Counted from the first letter of the stretch, positions 35,680 to 44,759 are shown. The stretch is DNA of 64,000 nucleotides from Porphyromonas macacae DSM 20710 = JCM 13914 (GCF_000379945.1 NZ_KB904151.1:42405-106404), one strand, 5' to 3'. A program made the numbers and translations. The notes: generated from the letters alone by a model not told the origin.

Positions 35680-35782
35680 TTTGTGGACTCATTGACATAG
35701 GAAAAAAGTTTGCCTGTAAACCATTCGAAAATCTTTTAAGGAAGAGCTTTAGCTCGATGCTTTCTCGTGTATGTTTTTTTGA

Positions 35783-35908
35783 GTTTTTTCAGTACACGTC
35801 ATTTTCTGCCTGATGGTTCAAAATTCTTCAGGCAAAGAAAAAAAATCCAAGTTAACTTCATTGAAAATCCGTAGCGCTACGGATTTTTATCGGTCAGGCA
35901 GAGATTTT
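35783..35908 (+). repeat. Family-1 palindromic intergenic repeat, copy D (outer tail inverted)
   Basis: About 126 bp with the same inner order as copy A: CTGCCTGATGG, AAGTTAACTT, ATCCGTAGCGCTACGGAT and a terminal TCAGGCAGAGA. The outer 18-base tail is present but reads TTTTTTCAGTACACGTCA, the reverse complement of the tail in copies A and B. It lies between the fimbrial operon and the small RNA candidate. Confidence 0.88.
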
Positions 35909-36135
35909 CCCTCCAATGGAACTTTCACCATGTTGTAAATTATGGAGGCAATCTTCGTTAAGGGTTTTTATGTATTATTCTCTGTATAGCCGGGGAGTTT
36001 TTTGTTGTATGGGACTATTCTGTTGCAGAGGTTTTTTTCAAATATTTATAAGCGATTGTCGGAAATTCGAAAAGAATTGTTGTTTATCAAAGGCTTTTGA
36101 CTTTAGGATGGATTGGAGAGGGAAAGGTATAAAAA

Positions 36136-36203
36136 CAAAAATTGGTTGTCTCCCGACAACCAATCTTTTTCGTTAACCTTAAATCTAATACCATGAAAAA
36201 CAC
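36136..36203 (-). ncRNA. Candidate small non-coding RNA
   Basis: On the minus strand a TATATTTGCAA promoter box (36205-36215) is followed by about 65 bases and then a strong hairpin: ATTGGTTGTC and GACAACCAAT with a TCCC loop, followed by TTTTTGTTTTTAT. No start codon with a sensible frame is seen. Promoter plus short body plus terminator is the shape of an independent small RNA. The sequence CATGGTATTAGATTTAAGG in its body looks familiar as a conserved Bacteroidales motif, but I cannot confirm this here. Target and function unknown. Confidence 0.6.
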
Positions 36204-36204
36204 A

Positions 36205-36215
36205 TTGCAAATATA
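36205..36215 (-). promoter_or_regulatory. Promoter box of the small RNA candidate
   Basis: The minus strand reads TATATTTGCAA, a good Bacteroidetes -7 box. Transcription would begin near 36203-36200 and run to the hairpin at 36141-36164. Confidence 0.55.
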
Positions 36216-36559
36216 GTAACTTTTATGTTATAAAGCATACTTTTCTCAAGAAAAAGTGCATTTTTTTACAAAAAAGTTTTCAACAGTTCACCGATGCCGC
36301 ATTAAATCAGACTTCTTGGAAATGAAAAAAAACAGAAAGTCAGGCTTTTGTTTGTGAAAAATCTAATTTTTACTTCATGTTTGACCTCAAGAGATTAAAA
36401 AATCAGGTGTTTTTATTGTTGAGTTGTGTCAATTCCTGTCTTCAAACTAAGAAAAATCATTTCACTGTCAGCCGCTTCGGAGGAGTTAATCTTCGTAAAG
36501 CATAAAAGTCGTTATCTTAGGGGTAATAATATACTTGAGGTTTGAATATTTCTAAAAGA
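36216..36559. other. Gene-free AT-rich stretch
   Basis: About 340 bases between the small RNA candidate's promoter and the mltF-like gene. It has many A and T runs, no frame that looks coding and no hairpin with a T run. It should hold the promoter of the mltF-like gene, but no clear TAnnTTTG box with a spaced TTG was found. Confidence 0.4.
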
Positions 36560-37975
36560 ATGAAACAGATACGAAGTCCGTATATGGAGATTGTGCTGCT
36601 GGCTGCTGGCTTTTTGCTCACATTCGGCGTATATTTTCTGAGTTCGAAAAAATATATCGGATACTTGAGAGATGATGAAGCCATATTCAACAGACTTCCG
36701 GATACTCTTGATATTGTTACTCTTTCCGGTTCTACCACCTATTTTACCTACAAGGATGCTCCCATGGGGTATCAGTATGAGCTGATTTCTCTTTTTGCCG
36801 ATTCTCTCGAGATTCCGATTAAAATTCATGTGGCTCCGAATACGGAAACCATGTTGGATATGCTGAAACGGAAAGAAGTCGACCTCTGCATTATCCCGCA
36901 GGCTGTTACCCGCTCGGGCAGGCAGCGTTGGCGTTATACGGGGCCGGAGCAACTTTCGGGGTTGGTGCTGGTGCAGAGAAAAGTTAAAAATCCTGCAGAT
37001 CGGCTGGATAAGATAACCCGTCTGGCCGGTAAACGGATTACCATTGTAAACGACCACAGATATGAAGAGCGGCTGCAGCACATTTCGGAGCAGATCGGTA
37101 GCCATATCGATGTTAATGTGCTTCAGGGAGATACTGTCACTGATGAAAGTTTGATGGGCGAGGTGGCTTTGGGAAATATAGATTATACCGTTGCAGACCA
37201 GATGTTGGCCAAGTTGGTTCGTACTTATTACAGTAATCTCGATGTGTCTTTAGAGATCGGTTTTCGTCAGAAACTTCAATGGATCGTGCGTCCCGAAGAT
37301 TCGGTTTTAGCTAAAACCCTCGATTCGCTGGCGGCCGATATACCGCAAAACAATAACTATCAGTCTATTTATAAGCGTTATTTTGAATTGAGCAAAGGTG
37401 CATACCTTGCACCGGTAAAACTGATTAGAAGCGGTGTTATATCTGATTTCGACCATATTTTTCAACAGGAGGCCAAACGGCTCGTTCATTGGCCTTGGCA
37501 GCTGTTGGCCTCTATTGCTTATTTCGAATCCAATTTTACTCCGGAAATTATCGGCTGGTCGGGGGCACGTGGTTTGATGGGTATCATGCCGGCTACGGGG
37601 CGAATATACGGTGCGGATAAAGCTGCCTTGCTCGACCCCGAAGTATCCGTACGTGTTTCGGTATCCTGTCTTTTGGAGATTCGCAAATATCTTACTTCCG
37701 TTGTGGATGAAGAGCAAAAACTTAAGTTGGCTTTGGCCGGTTATAACGCCGGAGTCGGTCACTTGGCCGATGCCCGCCGTCTGGCTGAAAAGTTTGGCTA
37801 CGATCCCGGTGTATGGGACGGCAATGTGGAAGAGTGCATCAAATTGAAACGGGAGCCGAAATACTACAACGACCCTGTCTGTAAGTCGGGGTACCTCCGT
37901 GGAACGGAAACGCTCAATTATGTCAATAATGTATTCGGGCGTATGAAAGTATATCAACAAAAGACCTCTAAATAG
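36560..37975 (+). CDS. mltF: MltF-like membrane-bound lytic transglycosylase
   Basis: A 471-residue protein with an N-terminal membrane anchor (IVLLAAGFLLTFGVYFLSS). The ATG at 36560 is preferred to the TTG six codons earlier. Residues about 60-280 form a periplasmic solute-binding domain (SBP_bac_3 type, DTLDIVTLSGSTTYFTY and VDLCIIPQAVT). The C-terminal 180 residues form the SLT lytic transglycosylase domain: catalytic Glu in LLASIAYFESNFTPE, then GARGLMGIMPATGR and LALAGYNAGVGHLADARRLA. This two-domain order defines MltF, which cleaves peptidoglycan to anhydromuropeptides. It precedes the uup-like gene by 6 bases. Confidence 0.92.
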   Translation: MKQIRSPYMEIVLLAAGFLLTFGVYFLSSKKYIGYLRDDEAIFNRLPDTLDIVTLSGSTTYFTYKDAPMGYQYELISLFADSLEIPIKIHVAPNTETMLDMLKRKEVDLCIIPQAVTRSGRQRWRYTGPEQLSGLVLVQRKVKNPADRLDKITRLAGKRITIVNDHRYEERLQHISEQIGSHIDVNVLQGDTVTDESLMGEVALGNIDYTVADQMLAKLVRTYYSNLDVSLEIGFRQKLQWIVRPEDSVLAKTLDSLAADIPQNNNYQSIYKRYFELSKGAYLAPVKLIRSGVISDFDHIFQQEAKRLVHWPWQLLASIAYFESNFTPEIIGWSGARGLMGIMPATGRIYGADKAALLDPEVSVRVSVSCLLEIRKYLTSVVDEEQKLKLALAGYNAGVGHLADARRLAEKFGYDPGVWDGNVEECIKLKREPKYYNDPVCKSGYLRGTETLNYVNNVFGRMKVYQQKTSK

Positions 37976-37981
37976 AATTAT

Positions 37982-39862
37982 ATGCTTCAGGTTGAATCTC
38001 TTGCCAAGAGTTTTGGCGAGCGTGTCCTTTTTCAGAATGTTTCATTCGGTATCGATCGCGGCGAAAAAGTAGGGCTGATTGCTCCCAATGGAGTGGGCAA
38101 AACCACCTTGATGAATATCCTTGCCGGTACCGAAATGCCGGACAGCGGGAAGATTACTTTTGAGAACGGTATTACTTGGGCTTATCTTCCCCAGCAACCT
38201 CGGTTGCCTGAAGAGGGAACTTTGCTCGATGCCTGTATAAGCCCGTTCGACCCTGTGGCGATGTTATTCAAAGAGTGGGAGAGAGCTGCTACGGCAGAGG
38301 ATCATGCGGTGATGGAGCAGCTTCTGCCCCGGATGGAGGCTTTGGGAGCGTGGGACTATGAGCAGCGGTTAAGGGAGATTTTAGGAAAGCTTGGACTTAC
38401 CGATACCAAACGTTCTGTGGCGAATCTGTCGGGTGGAGAAGCCAAGCGTGTAGCCTTGGCCGGAGCTTTGATCGGACAACCCGATTTGCTTATGCTGGAC
38501 GAGCCTACCAACCATTTGGATCTGAGTACCATCGAATGGCTGGAGGGATACCTGAGTCGTTCTACCATGGGGTTGCTTCTGGTAACACACGACCGTTATT
38601 TTCTGGACAGAGTTTGTAACACTATTTTTGAGTTGCAGCCTGAAGGACTGTATCGTTACAAAGGAAACTACGACTATTATCTTACGAAGAAAGCCGAGCG
38701 TGAAGAGGCGGATAATGCTTTGGCCGCAAGACGCCGGAATCTGTTCAGAAAAGAACAGGAGTGGATGCGGCGGCAACCGCAGGCGCGTGCCGGTAAGGCG
38801 CAGGCGCGTATCGATGCTTTCAATGAATTGCAGGCACAGCTGCAGAAACCGCGCTGTACGAATCGTGAGATTGCTTTAGGGAGTGGTGATGTGGGACATA
38901 TCGGTAATAAGATTTTTGAGGCCTGTCACTTGAGCAAGCGATTTGGTGAGAAAATTATTCTGAAAGACTTCAATTATATTTTTGCCCGCCGTGATAAAGT
39001 GGGTGTCGTAGGTCCCAACGGTGTGGGAAAAACGACTTTTATAAAACTGATTACGGGAGAGCTGTTGCCGGATGAGGGATATGTCGATGTGGGCGAAACG
39101 GTACGTTTCGGTCACTATAAGCAGCAGGCACCCGATTTTTCACCCGAAAAACGAGTGATTGACGTGGTCAAGGATATTGCCGAGCAGTTTTCTTATTCCA
39201 CGGATACCGGCAGGCAGCAGTTGAGTGCATCGCAAATCCTGACCCTGTTTTTGTTCTCTCCCGAGAAGCAGTATACGCAGGTAAGAAAATTGAGCGGAGG
39301 GGAAATCAGGCGTTTATATCTCTGTACGGTGTTGGTGACGATGCCGAACTTTCTGGTACTGGACGAGCCGACTAACGATCTCGACATCGTTACGTTGAAT
39401 ATTCTCGAAGAGTTTTTGCAGGAGTTTAACGGTTGCGTGCTGATCGTATCCCATGACCGTTTCTTTATGGATAAGGTGGTTAACCATCTTCTGACTTTCG
39501 AGGGAGACGGTAGGATAGGCGATTTTCCGGGAAATTATTCACAATATCGGGAATATTGTGAAATGAGGGATGCCGAAGCCGAGCTTGCCGTACGTTCACA
39601 GAAAGAAAAACCGGTAGAAGAGGGTAGGCGTGACCGCACCGAAAGGCCCCGAAAGCTGAGCTATAAGGAACAGCAGGAGCTGAAAGATATTGAGAGTCTC
39701 TTGCCCGAATTAGAAGTCGAACAGCAGGAATTGGAGCAGCGGATGAGCAGCGGTACACTTTCAAATGATGAATTGATAAAAGCAGGTGAGCGCATCGGGG
39801 AGATTATCCGGAAGATAGACGAACTGATACTTCGGCAGCTGGAGCTGGAAGAGTATTCTTGA
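37982..39862 (+). CDS. uup: ABC-F ATPase, Uup-like
   Basis: A 626-residue soluble protein with two ATPase domains and no membrane segment. Walker A motifs are APNGVGKTT (about 36-44) and GPNGVGKTT (about 347-355); signatures are NLSGGEAKRVALAGAL and KLSGGEIRRLYLC; Walker B motifs are LLMLDEPTNHLD and FLVLDEPTNDLD. The linker RKEQEWMRRQPQARAGKAQA and the C-terminal coiled coil (KLSYKEQQELKDIESLLPEL) are the marks of Uup, which acts on ribosomes and DNA structures. It is second in an mltF-uup-radical SAM run. Confidence 0.93.
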   Translation: MLQVESLAKSFGERVLFQNVSFGIDRGEKVGLIAPNGVGKTTLMNILAGTEMPDSGKITFENGITWAYLPQQPRLPEEGTLLDACISPFDPVAMLFKEWERAATAEDHAVMEQLLPRMEALGAWDYEQRLREILGKLGLTDTKRSVANLSGGEAKRVALAGALIGQPDLLMLDEPTNHLDLSTIEWLEGYLSRSTMGLLLVTHDRYFLDRVCNTIFELQPEGLYRYKGNYDYYLTKKAEREEADNALAARRRNLFRKEQEWMRRQPQARAGKAQARIDAFNELQAQLQKPRCTNREIALGSGDVGHIGNKIFEACHLSKRFGEKIILKDFNYIFARRDKVGVVGPNGVGKTTFIKLITGELLPDEGYVDVGETVRFGHYKQQAPDFSPEKRVIDVVKDIAEQFSYSTDTGRQQLSASQILTLFLFSPEKQYTQVRKLSGGEIRRLYLCTVLVTMPNFLVLDEPTNDLDIVTLNILEEFLQEFNGCVLIVSHDRFFMDKVVNHLLTFEGDGRIGDFPGNYSQYREYCEMRDAEAELAVRSQKEKPVEEGRRDRTERPRKLSYKEQQELKDIESLLPELEVEQQELEQRMSSGTLSNDELIKAGERIGEIIRKIDELILRQLELEEYS

Positions 39863-39879
39863 ATTATCTTGAATGAGCG

Positions 39880-40788
39880 ATGACGGAGTGGATAGAGTTT
39901 AGCGAGTTTCTGAAACGGTACTTTCCGGAAGGGAAGATGCAGAAGATTTCCATTAATGCCGGTTTTAGCTGTCCCACAAGGGACGGCTCGCTGAGTCGTG
40001 GCGGGTGTACTTACTGCAACAATAGGAGTTTCAGCCCCTCGTATGCCATGGCAGCCGATCCGGTGCATGAACAGCTTCGGCGGGGTATAGCATTCTTTAG
40101 CCGTAAGTATGCCGATATGCGCTATCTGGCTTATTTTCAATCCTATACGAGCACTTACGGAGAGGTGGAGCAGATTTGGGCGCAATATATGGAGGCACTG
40201 AATTATCCCGGAGTGGTCGGACTGATTATCGGCACGCGTCCGGACTGTATGCCCGAGGAGTTGTTAAGGCGTCTGAGAAAGCTGTCCGAACGCTTTTTTG
40301 TGATGATCGAGTATGGAGTGGAAAGCACCATAGGTCGAACTCTGGAGCGTGTACGGCGGGGGCATGACTGGGCTTGCAGTGCGGAGGCTATATGCAAAAC
40401 GCATGACGCGGGTATTTTGGTGGGTGCTCATCTGATTATGGGTTTACCCGGAGAGACGGAAGAAGAATTGCTTAGCCATGCAGACCGTTTGAACGAACTG
40501 CCTCTGGATACGCTGAAACTTCACCAGCTGCAGATTATCAAGGGGACGATTATGGCACAGGAGTACAGACTGCACCCGGAACGCTTCCGCCTTTTCAGTG
40601 AGAGTGAGTATATCGACTTGTGTGTGCGTTTTGCTCTGCGCCTTCGTGACGGTATCGTTCTGGAGCGCTTCGTTTCGCAGTCTCCGCCCGAGCTGGTGCT
40701 TGCTCCTCAATGGGGTTTGAAAAATTATGAGTTTGCCAACAGGCTCCGTCATCGTCTGCGTGCTGCCGGTATTCGTGTAAAGTCATAG
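39880..40788 (+). CDS. Radical SAM protein, YhcC/TIGR01212 family
   Basis: A 302-residue protein with the family's modified cluster motif: Cys in NAGFSCPTRDG followed by GGCTYCNNRSF (about residues 30-50), which ligates a 4Fe-4S cluster. The conserved FQSYTSTYGEVEQIW, IGTRPDCMPEE, ERFFVMIEYGVEST and AHLIMGLPGETEEELL segments follow in order. The reaction is not settled for the family, though a modification of RNA or protein is assumed. It lies 17 bases after the uup-like gene and ends 22 bases before a family-2 repeat. Confidence 0.9.
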   Translation: MTEWIEFSEFLKRYFPEGKMQKISINAGFSCPTRDGSLSRGGCTYCNNRSFSPSYAMAADPVHEQLRRGIAFFSRKYADMRYLAYFQSYTSTYGEVEQIWAQYMEALNYPGVVGLIIGTRPDCMPEELLRRLRKLSERFFVMIEYGVESTIGRTLERVRRGHDWACSAEAICKTHDAGILVGAHLIMGLPGETEEELLSHADRLNELPLDTLKLHQLQIIKGTIMAQEYRLHPERFRLFSESEYIDLCVRFALRLRDGIVLERFVSQSPPELVLAPQWGLKNYEFANRLRHRLRAAGIRVKS

Positions 40789-40810
40789 TCCGATTTCGGA
40801 GAAGTGAAAG

Positions 40811-40975
40811 ATGCTGTGTCAAATTTCATTTTTGGCACAGCACCTTTTAGATACGTCAGAATGCGTGAAGTACAAGGCACTAAGATTGAGACTGAAGGGA
40901 GGATACTGATAGAGTATGTGACCGAAGCCGAATCTCGCAAGCAACGCAGTAATTTGCGCATGATGACAAACCGTC
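40811..40975 (+). repeat. Family-2 MITE-like repeat, copy 2 (internally deleted)
   Basis: About 165 bp with ATGCTGTGTCAAATTTC at the start, a small CTGTGTC...GGCACAG hairpin, the shared body AATGCGTGAAGTACAAGGCA and an end TGATGACAAACCGTC. Compared with the copy at 23.0 kb it carries an extra 10 bases (TGATAGAGTATGT region) in the body. It sits between two genes transcribed toward each other. Confidence 0.82.
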
Positions 40976-41035
40976 TTTGATGGGTTGTCGATATGATATT
41001 GTTTACAAATGTGGTTTACAGTATTCGTTTCGAGT

Positions 41036-42529
41036 TTATTTCTTGCCGAAAAGTACTCCCATGATACCGCGCGTAAGGGTGCGTGCCAAGTTGTTCCCAA
41101 TCTGGCGAGACATGCTTCGACCGACATTCTTGACCATATCTTCCACAAAAGAATCTTGAGGCTTGCTTTGGGTTCTTCCGGCTGTTTCTTTCGCTTGTTG
41201 TTGTGCGGTTTTTTCTGCTTTTTTCTCTTCGGCATCCCGATGAAGACGTGCCGTTAGAACCTCGTAAGCCGATTCCCGGTCGATCTCCTGTGCATATTTC
41301 ATTTGCAGGAGCGATTCGTTCATCATTTGCCGGCGTGCAGCATTATCTATGGGATCCACTTGTCCTTCGGGAGGTAATATGGATGCTCGCTCTACTATTG
41401 TCGGAGCTCCTTTTTCATCCAATACCGATATTAAAGCTTCGCCTATTTTCAGTTCTGTAATTGCCGTCTGTGTATCGAAAGCCGGGTTTGAACGAAAAGT
41501 ATCCGCCGCTATTTTCACGGCCTTTTGATCACGGGGTGTATAGGCTCGGAGAGCATGCTGTATGCGATTGCCCAACTGACCGAGGATACACTCCGGTACG
41601 TCGCCCGGATTTTGTGTGACAAAATAGATACCCACCCCTTTTGAGCGGATTAATCGTACGATGCGATCTACCCGTTCCAGAAGATTTTTGGACATATCGC
41701 TGAAAAGGAGATGTGCTTCATCGAAAAAGAATACCATTTTAGGTTTCTCCGGGTCGCCTACTTCGGGCATCTGCTCGAAGATCTCGGATAAGATCCAGAG
41801 CATGAGCGTGGTATAAACTTTCGGATGGTGCATCAGTTTATCCGAAGCCAGAATATTGATGACTCCCATGCCGTTTCGGGTTTGCATAAGGTCGGCAATG
41901 TACAATGCAGGCTCTCCGAAGAAACAGGAAAGCCCTTCGGTTTCCAAACGCATGAGACTGCGCTGGATGGCACCGATGGTTGCGGGAGATATGTTGCCGT
42001 AATTATTCATGTAGTCTTTACGGTTCGTGCCTACATAGTTGACCATTTCCCTCAGGTCTTTCATGTCCAGTAACAGCAGGTTCTGATCGTCTGCAATCTT
42101 GAAAAGCAGGGAGAGTACGGCACCTTGTGTTTCGTTCAACCCCAAAAGACGTTCGAGTAACAGCGGGCCTATCTCCGAAACCGTTGTGCGCATTTTGTGT
42201 CCCTGAGCACCGAATACGTCCCAAAACTCCACCGGAGAGCCTTGGAATTTGAAGCCCTGTTCCGTCAAACCGAACTTTTCCACACGCTCCACGACACTGG
42301 ACTTATTTCCACCTGCAGATGCTGTTCCCGAAAGATCGCCCTTTACATCGGCTGCGAAAACCGGTACACCCATTCGGCTGAATGTTTCTGCCAGTGTTTG
42401 CAGCGTAACGGTTTTACCCGTTCCCGTAGCCCCTGTGATAAGGCCGTGGCGATTGGCCATCTTGGGTATGATATGTATATCCTTTTGGTCTGATTTGGCT
42501 ATGAAAGCCATGCCATTCTTGTCGTACAT
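41036..42529 (-). CDS. HerA-like ATPase, DUF853/YjgR family
   Basis: A 497-residue HerA/FtsK-type P-loop ATPase. Walker A is in HGLITGATGTGKTVTLQTLA (about 27-46), Walker B in MVFFFDEAHLLFSD (about 268), and the arginine-finger region is near GNRIQHALRAYTPRDQ. VFAADVKGDLSGTAS and MRLETEGLSCFFGEP are family-specific. Its work is unknown; relatives pump DNA with a nuclease partner, and no nuclease is next to it here. The C-terminal 90 residues are charged and low-complexity. A TACCTTTGC box lies 36 bases upstream. Confidence 0.88.
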   Translation of the reverse strand: MYDKNGMAFIAKSDQKDIHIIPKMANRHGLITGATGTGKTVTLQTLAETFSRMGVPVFAADVKGDLSGTASAGGNKSSVVERVEKFGLTEQGFKFQGSPVEFWDVFGAQGHKMRTTVSEIGPLLLERLLGLNETQGAVLSLLFKIADDQNLLLLDMKDLREMVNYVGTNRKDYMNNYGNISPATIGAIQRSLMRLETEGLSCFFGEPALYIADLMQTRNGMGVINILASDKLMHHPKVYTTLMLWILSEIFEQMPEVGDPEKPKMVFFFDEAHLLFSDMSKNLLERVDRIVRLIRSKGVGIYFVTQNPGDVPECILGQLGNRIQHALRAYTPRDQKAVKIAADTFRSNPAFDTQTAITELKIGEALISVLDEKGAPTIVERASILPPEGQVDPIDNAARRQMMNESLLQMKYAQEIDRESAYEVLTARLHRDAEEKKAEKTAQQQAKETAGRTQSKPQDSFVEDMVKNVGRSMSRQIGNNLARTLTRGIMGVLFGKK

Positions 42530-42563
42530 AATTAATTGAAACTTATTGGTTTACCTCTGTAAG

Positions 42564-42571
42564 CAAAGGTA
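42564..42571 (-). promoter_or_regulatory. Probable -7 box for the HerA-like gene
   Basis: The minus strand reads TACCTTTG followed by C, a perfect -7 box, 35 bases before the start codon. Its presence suggests that this gene has its own transcript, separate from the operon just upstream. Confidence 0.55.
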
Positions 42572-42634
42572 ACGAAAGAAATTTGTATCTGTTAATCTTT
42601 GATTGCGTAAGGGCGGAGGAGGTTTTCGAGTCGG

Positions 42635-42967
42635 TTATTTTTGCCGGCGTACTTTGCGGGTGATACCGAGGAACAGATGCCTGATGGTCAGATGCGGGTA
42701 ATAGAAGAGCATTCGAGGCCCGGAGTAACGCATCACATTCCTGATGCGAATACGCATGTCTTTCCGGTAGCAATGTATCTTACAGTTACTGCAGAAAGGT
42801 TTGCTGTTTCCGAACGGACAAAGATCGAGTCGTTTGAGCGCATAATCCGAGAGTTCCTGACATTGAACGCATAGCCGGTTCTTTTGGGGATTATGATTGC
42901 CTCTGCAATAAAGTTCAATCATGCACTGCACCACCTCCTTTTCTTTATCGATATCTTTTCTTAACAT
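42635..42967 (-). CDS. Small Cys-rich protein, nitrous oxide-stimulated promoter family
   Basis: A 110-residue soluble protein starting MLRKDIDKEKEVVQCMIELY. The segments CRGNHNPQKNRLCVQCQELSDYALKRLDLCPF, KPFCSNCKIHCY and MRIRIRNVMRYSGPRMLFYY match the family named after a nitrous oxide-stimulated promoter in their cysteine spacing and MRYxGPRML ending. Seven to eight cysteines suggest a metal site. Role unknown. I chose the ATG at 42967 because the upstream frame runs into the end of the ATP-grasp-like gene; this leaves an 11-base gap. Last gene of a four-gene operon. Confidence 0.82.
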   Translation of the reverse strand: MLRKDIDKEKEVVQCMIELYCRGNHNPQKNRLCVQCQELSDYALKRLDLCPFGNSKPFCSNCKIHCYRKDMRIRIRNVMRYSGPRMLFYYPHLTIRHLFLGITRKVRRQK

Positions 42968-42978
42968 ATTGTTTCCGC

Positions 42979-44136
42979 TTAAAATGTTCCGGTATACGGC
43001 AGGAGGTAAGCATGTGCCGTCGTTTCTTTTTGTATGGGAGTGAGAGGAGTATAGCCGTCGACACCGGTTATATCCGGCAGATGCAGTTCGAGTTTGAGAG
43101 GATTGGCGGCAATATGCAGACAAAAGCGATATATTTTAGGAGCCAGGCTCAGCGTTTCGTAGATTTGATGTGCCAGTAATCCCATTGTTTGTCTTACATT
43201 TATTTCAACGCACGGGTGCAGGTGAGTATTACCGGTGTCATCTGTATGGAAGAACATATCCACTCCCAGAAAACCGTTGTAATTATTGTAAACAGAAGAA
43301 AGAAAACGCTGTTGTTTGTCTAACAAGTCGGAGAGATCTGTTTTGGCCGACCGGCATTTGCTTTCCAGAAGATTGTATAAACGGGATTGCGGAGCGAGAA
43401 TATTTCCGTCATAAGCCCCATTGGTGCGTGTAATGAAATGCGATAAAGCCGTGAATACGACACCTCCCTTACCGTCGCAATACCACTCGGTTGCCCAGTT
43501 CTCGGATACATTGAGAAAAGGCTCTATGCTTATACTCCCATACTTCTTTAATGCTTTCAGCAGTTTTTCTTCAAACTGTTTTTCCACAGGCAATTCTATC
43601 GGGATAAGTCCTCTTCCCGAACCGGTGAACGGCAGTTTGGCCAGTAGGTGCGTTATTCCCTGTTTCTCGAAATTGGCCAGAGTGCATTCCATTTCTTCAG
43701 GACAAGAAATCCATACCGGTATATTTCTTGCGGGCAATCCCATGCTGTGCATACCTGCTGCGGCTAAGGCACGGTGCGAAAGTTTGGCTATATCGGTCGG
43801 AAATACAGGTGAAAGAACGTTTATGCCTTTGGCCTGCAGGCTTGATCGAATATACTCTGCCGTGTGAGGTTCTGCGCCCCACAAAGAAAGCCGGTATGTA
43901 TCCGTGACCGATTCCGTGGGAATTGAATTGCCTTTATGGTCGTGTAGCGTGAATACCTCAAAAGAGCCGTTCGGTATATAGATGAGATCTTCCGGGGTTG
44001 CCTCGAACCGTGCCAGTAAGCCTAAATCCGCCATCATGCGCCAAACGATGCGCGGCGGGCTATAAGTTGCCTTTGGGGCTAAGGGTAGAGCTTCTTCATG
44101 CCCGGGATTGTAGACGAGTATGCGGGGTAATGTCAT
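42979..44136 (-). CDS. ATP-grasp-like protein of unknown function
   Basis: A 385-residue cytoplasmic protein. The middle has a lysine strand AKLPFTGSGRGLIPIEL (about 190-206) and a partner strand SISIEPFLNVSENWATEWY that resemble the nucleotide-binding part of ATP-grasp enzymes, and the C-terminal PCVEINVRQTMGLLAHQI carries the E-x-N metal ligands typical of that fold. The N-terminus (ILVYNPGHEEALP) is distinctive. ATP-grasp enzymes ligate carboxylates to amines or thiols, but no substrate is indicated. Its 5' end overlaps the RNase H stop by 4 bases (ATGA), a sign of coupling. Confidence 0.65.
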   Translation of the reverse strand: MTLPRILVYNPGHEEALPLAPKATYSPPRIVWRMMADLGLLARFEATPEDLIYIPNGSFEVFTLHDHKGNSIPTESVTDTYRLSLWGAEPHTAEYIRSSLQAKGINVLSPVFPTDIAKLSHRALAAAGMHSMGLPARNIPVWISCPEEMECTLANFEKQGITHLLAKLPFTGSGRGLIPIELPVEKQFEEKLLKALKKYGSISIEPFLNVSENWATEWYCDGKGGVVFTALSHFITRTNGAYDGNILAPQSRLYNLLESKCRSAKTDLSDLLDKQQRFLSSVYNNYNGFLGVDMFFHTDDTGNTHLHPCVEINVRQTMGLLAHQIYETLSLAPKIYRFCLHIAANPLKLELHLPDITGVDGYTPLTPIQKETTAHAYLLPYTGTF

Positions 44137-44759
44137 TTACGACCGAAATCTGCGGGTATTTCTCCCCAATTGGGAGTGTCCCATTTGATGATCCGATTAT
44201 TGTAGGTATTGCTTTTCAGCCAGTCCTCGGCTCGAGCTATCAGGTTAAACAGCGGTTCGCTTTGCGGAGTACGCGGTATCAATGTTTTACATTTTTTGTT
44301 ACGTACCCAGTTCATGGCGGTTACACTGTCCGAGTAAACAGGCATGTCCGCCCCCTGCTTTTTCAGAAAAGCCAGAGCATGTACGATGGCCAGAAACTCC
44401 CCGATATTATTCGAACCTCCTTGTAGAGGACCTATCTTGAATATTTGCTCACGATTGGCTGTTAGCACACCCCGGTATTCCACCGGACCGGGGTTACCGC
44501 TGCAAGCGGCATCTACACATAAACTGGGCAGAATAACTTTTGGAGAGAGCGTGTGTGCCTGTTGCTCCGAGCCATAGTTTTTACGGTAAAAAGCATCCGG
44601 CCCGTCTTCGTAGGCTACGCGTGCCTCGTCGTAAGTCAGGAAACTTTTATAGCGCGCTCCCTGATATCCGTTGATTTGCAGTTTACAGTCCGTCCAACTC
44701 TCATAAATACCCGGTTCCACTCCCTGCCAGACCACATACCATTTTTTCCCCCTGCCCAT
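44133..44759 (-). CDS. rnhA: Ribonuclease H with N-terminal viroplasmin-like domain
   Basis: A 208-residue RNase HI-type enzyme. Residues 1-50 form the caulimovirus viroplasmin-like RNA/DNA hybrid-binding domain (KKWYVVWQGVEPGIYESWTDC and the ARYKSFLTYDEA end). The catalytic domain has Asp in SLCVDAACSGNPGPVEY, Glu in NNIGEFLAIVHALAFLKK, Asp in PVYSDSVTAMNWV and a final Asp in EIPADFGRK, the D-E-D-D set. It removes RNA from RNA-DNA hybrids. It follows the TPR gene by 11 bases and overlaps the next gene by 4. Confidence 0.93.
   Translation of the reverse strand: MGRGKKWYVVWQGVEPGIYESWTDCKLQINGYQGARYKSFLTYDEARVAYEDGPDAFYRKNYGSEQQAHTLSPKVILPSLCVDAACSGNPGPVEYRGVLTANREQIFKIGPLQGGSNNIGEFLAIVHALAFLKKQGADMPVYSDSVTAMNWVRNKKCKTLIPRTPQSEPLFNLIARAEDWLKSNTYNNRIIKWDTPNWGEIPADFGRK

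Noticed and set aside
35916..36176. Open frame of 86 codons between the fimbrial operon and the small RNA candidate
   Set aside because: It is Cys- and Phe-rich in a way expected by chance, overlaps the small RNA terminator on the other strand and begins right after repeat copy D.
36193..36219. A tiny frame MKNTLQI on the plus strand, like a leader peptide
   Set aside because: It lies over the minus-strand promoter of the small RNA candidate, has no plus-strand promoter or attenuator after it and no biosynthetic gene downstream.
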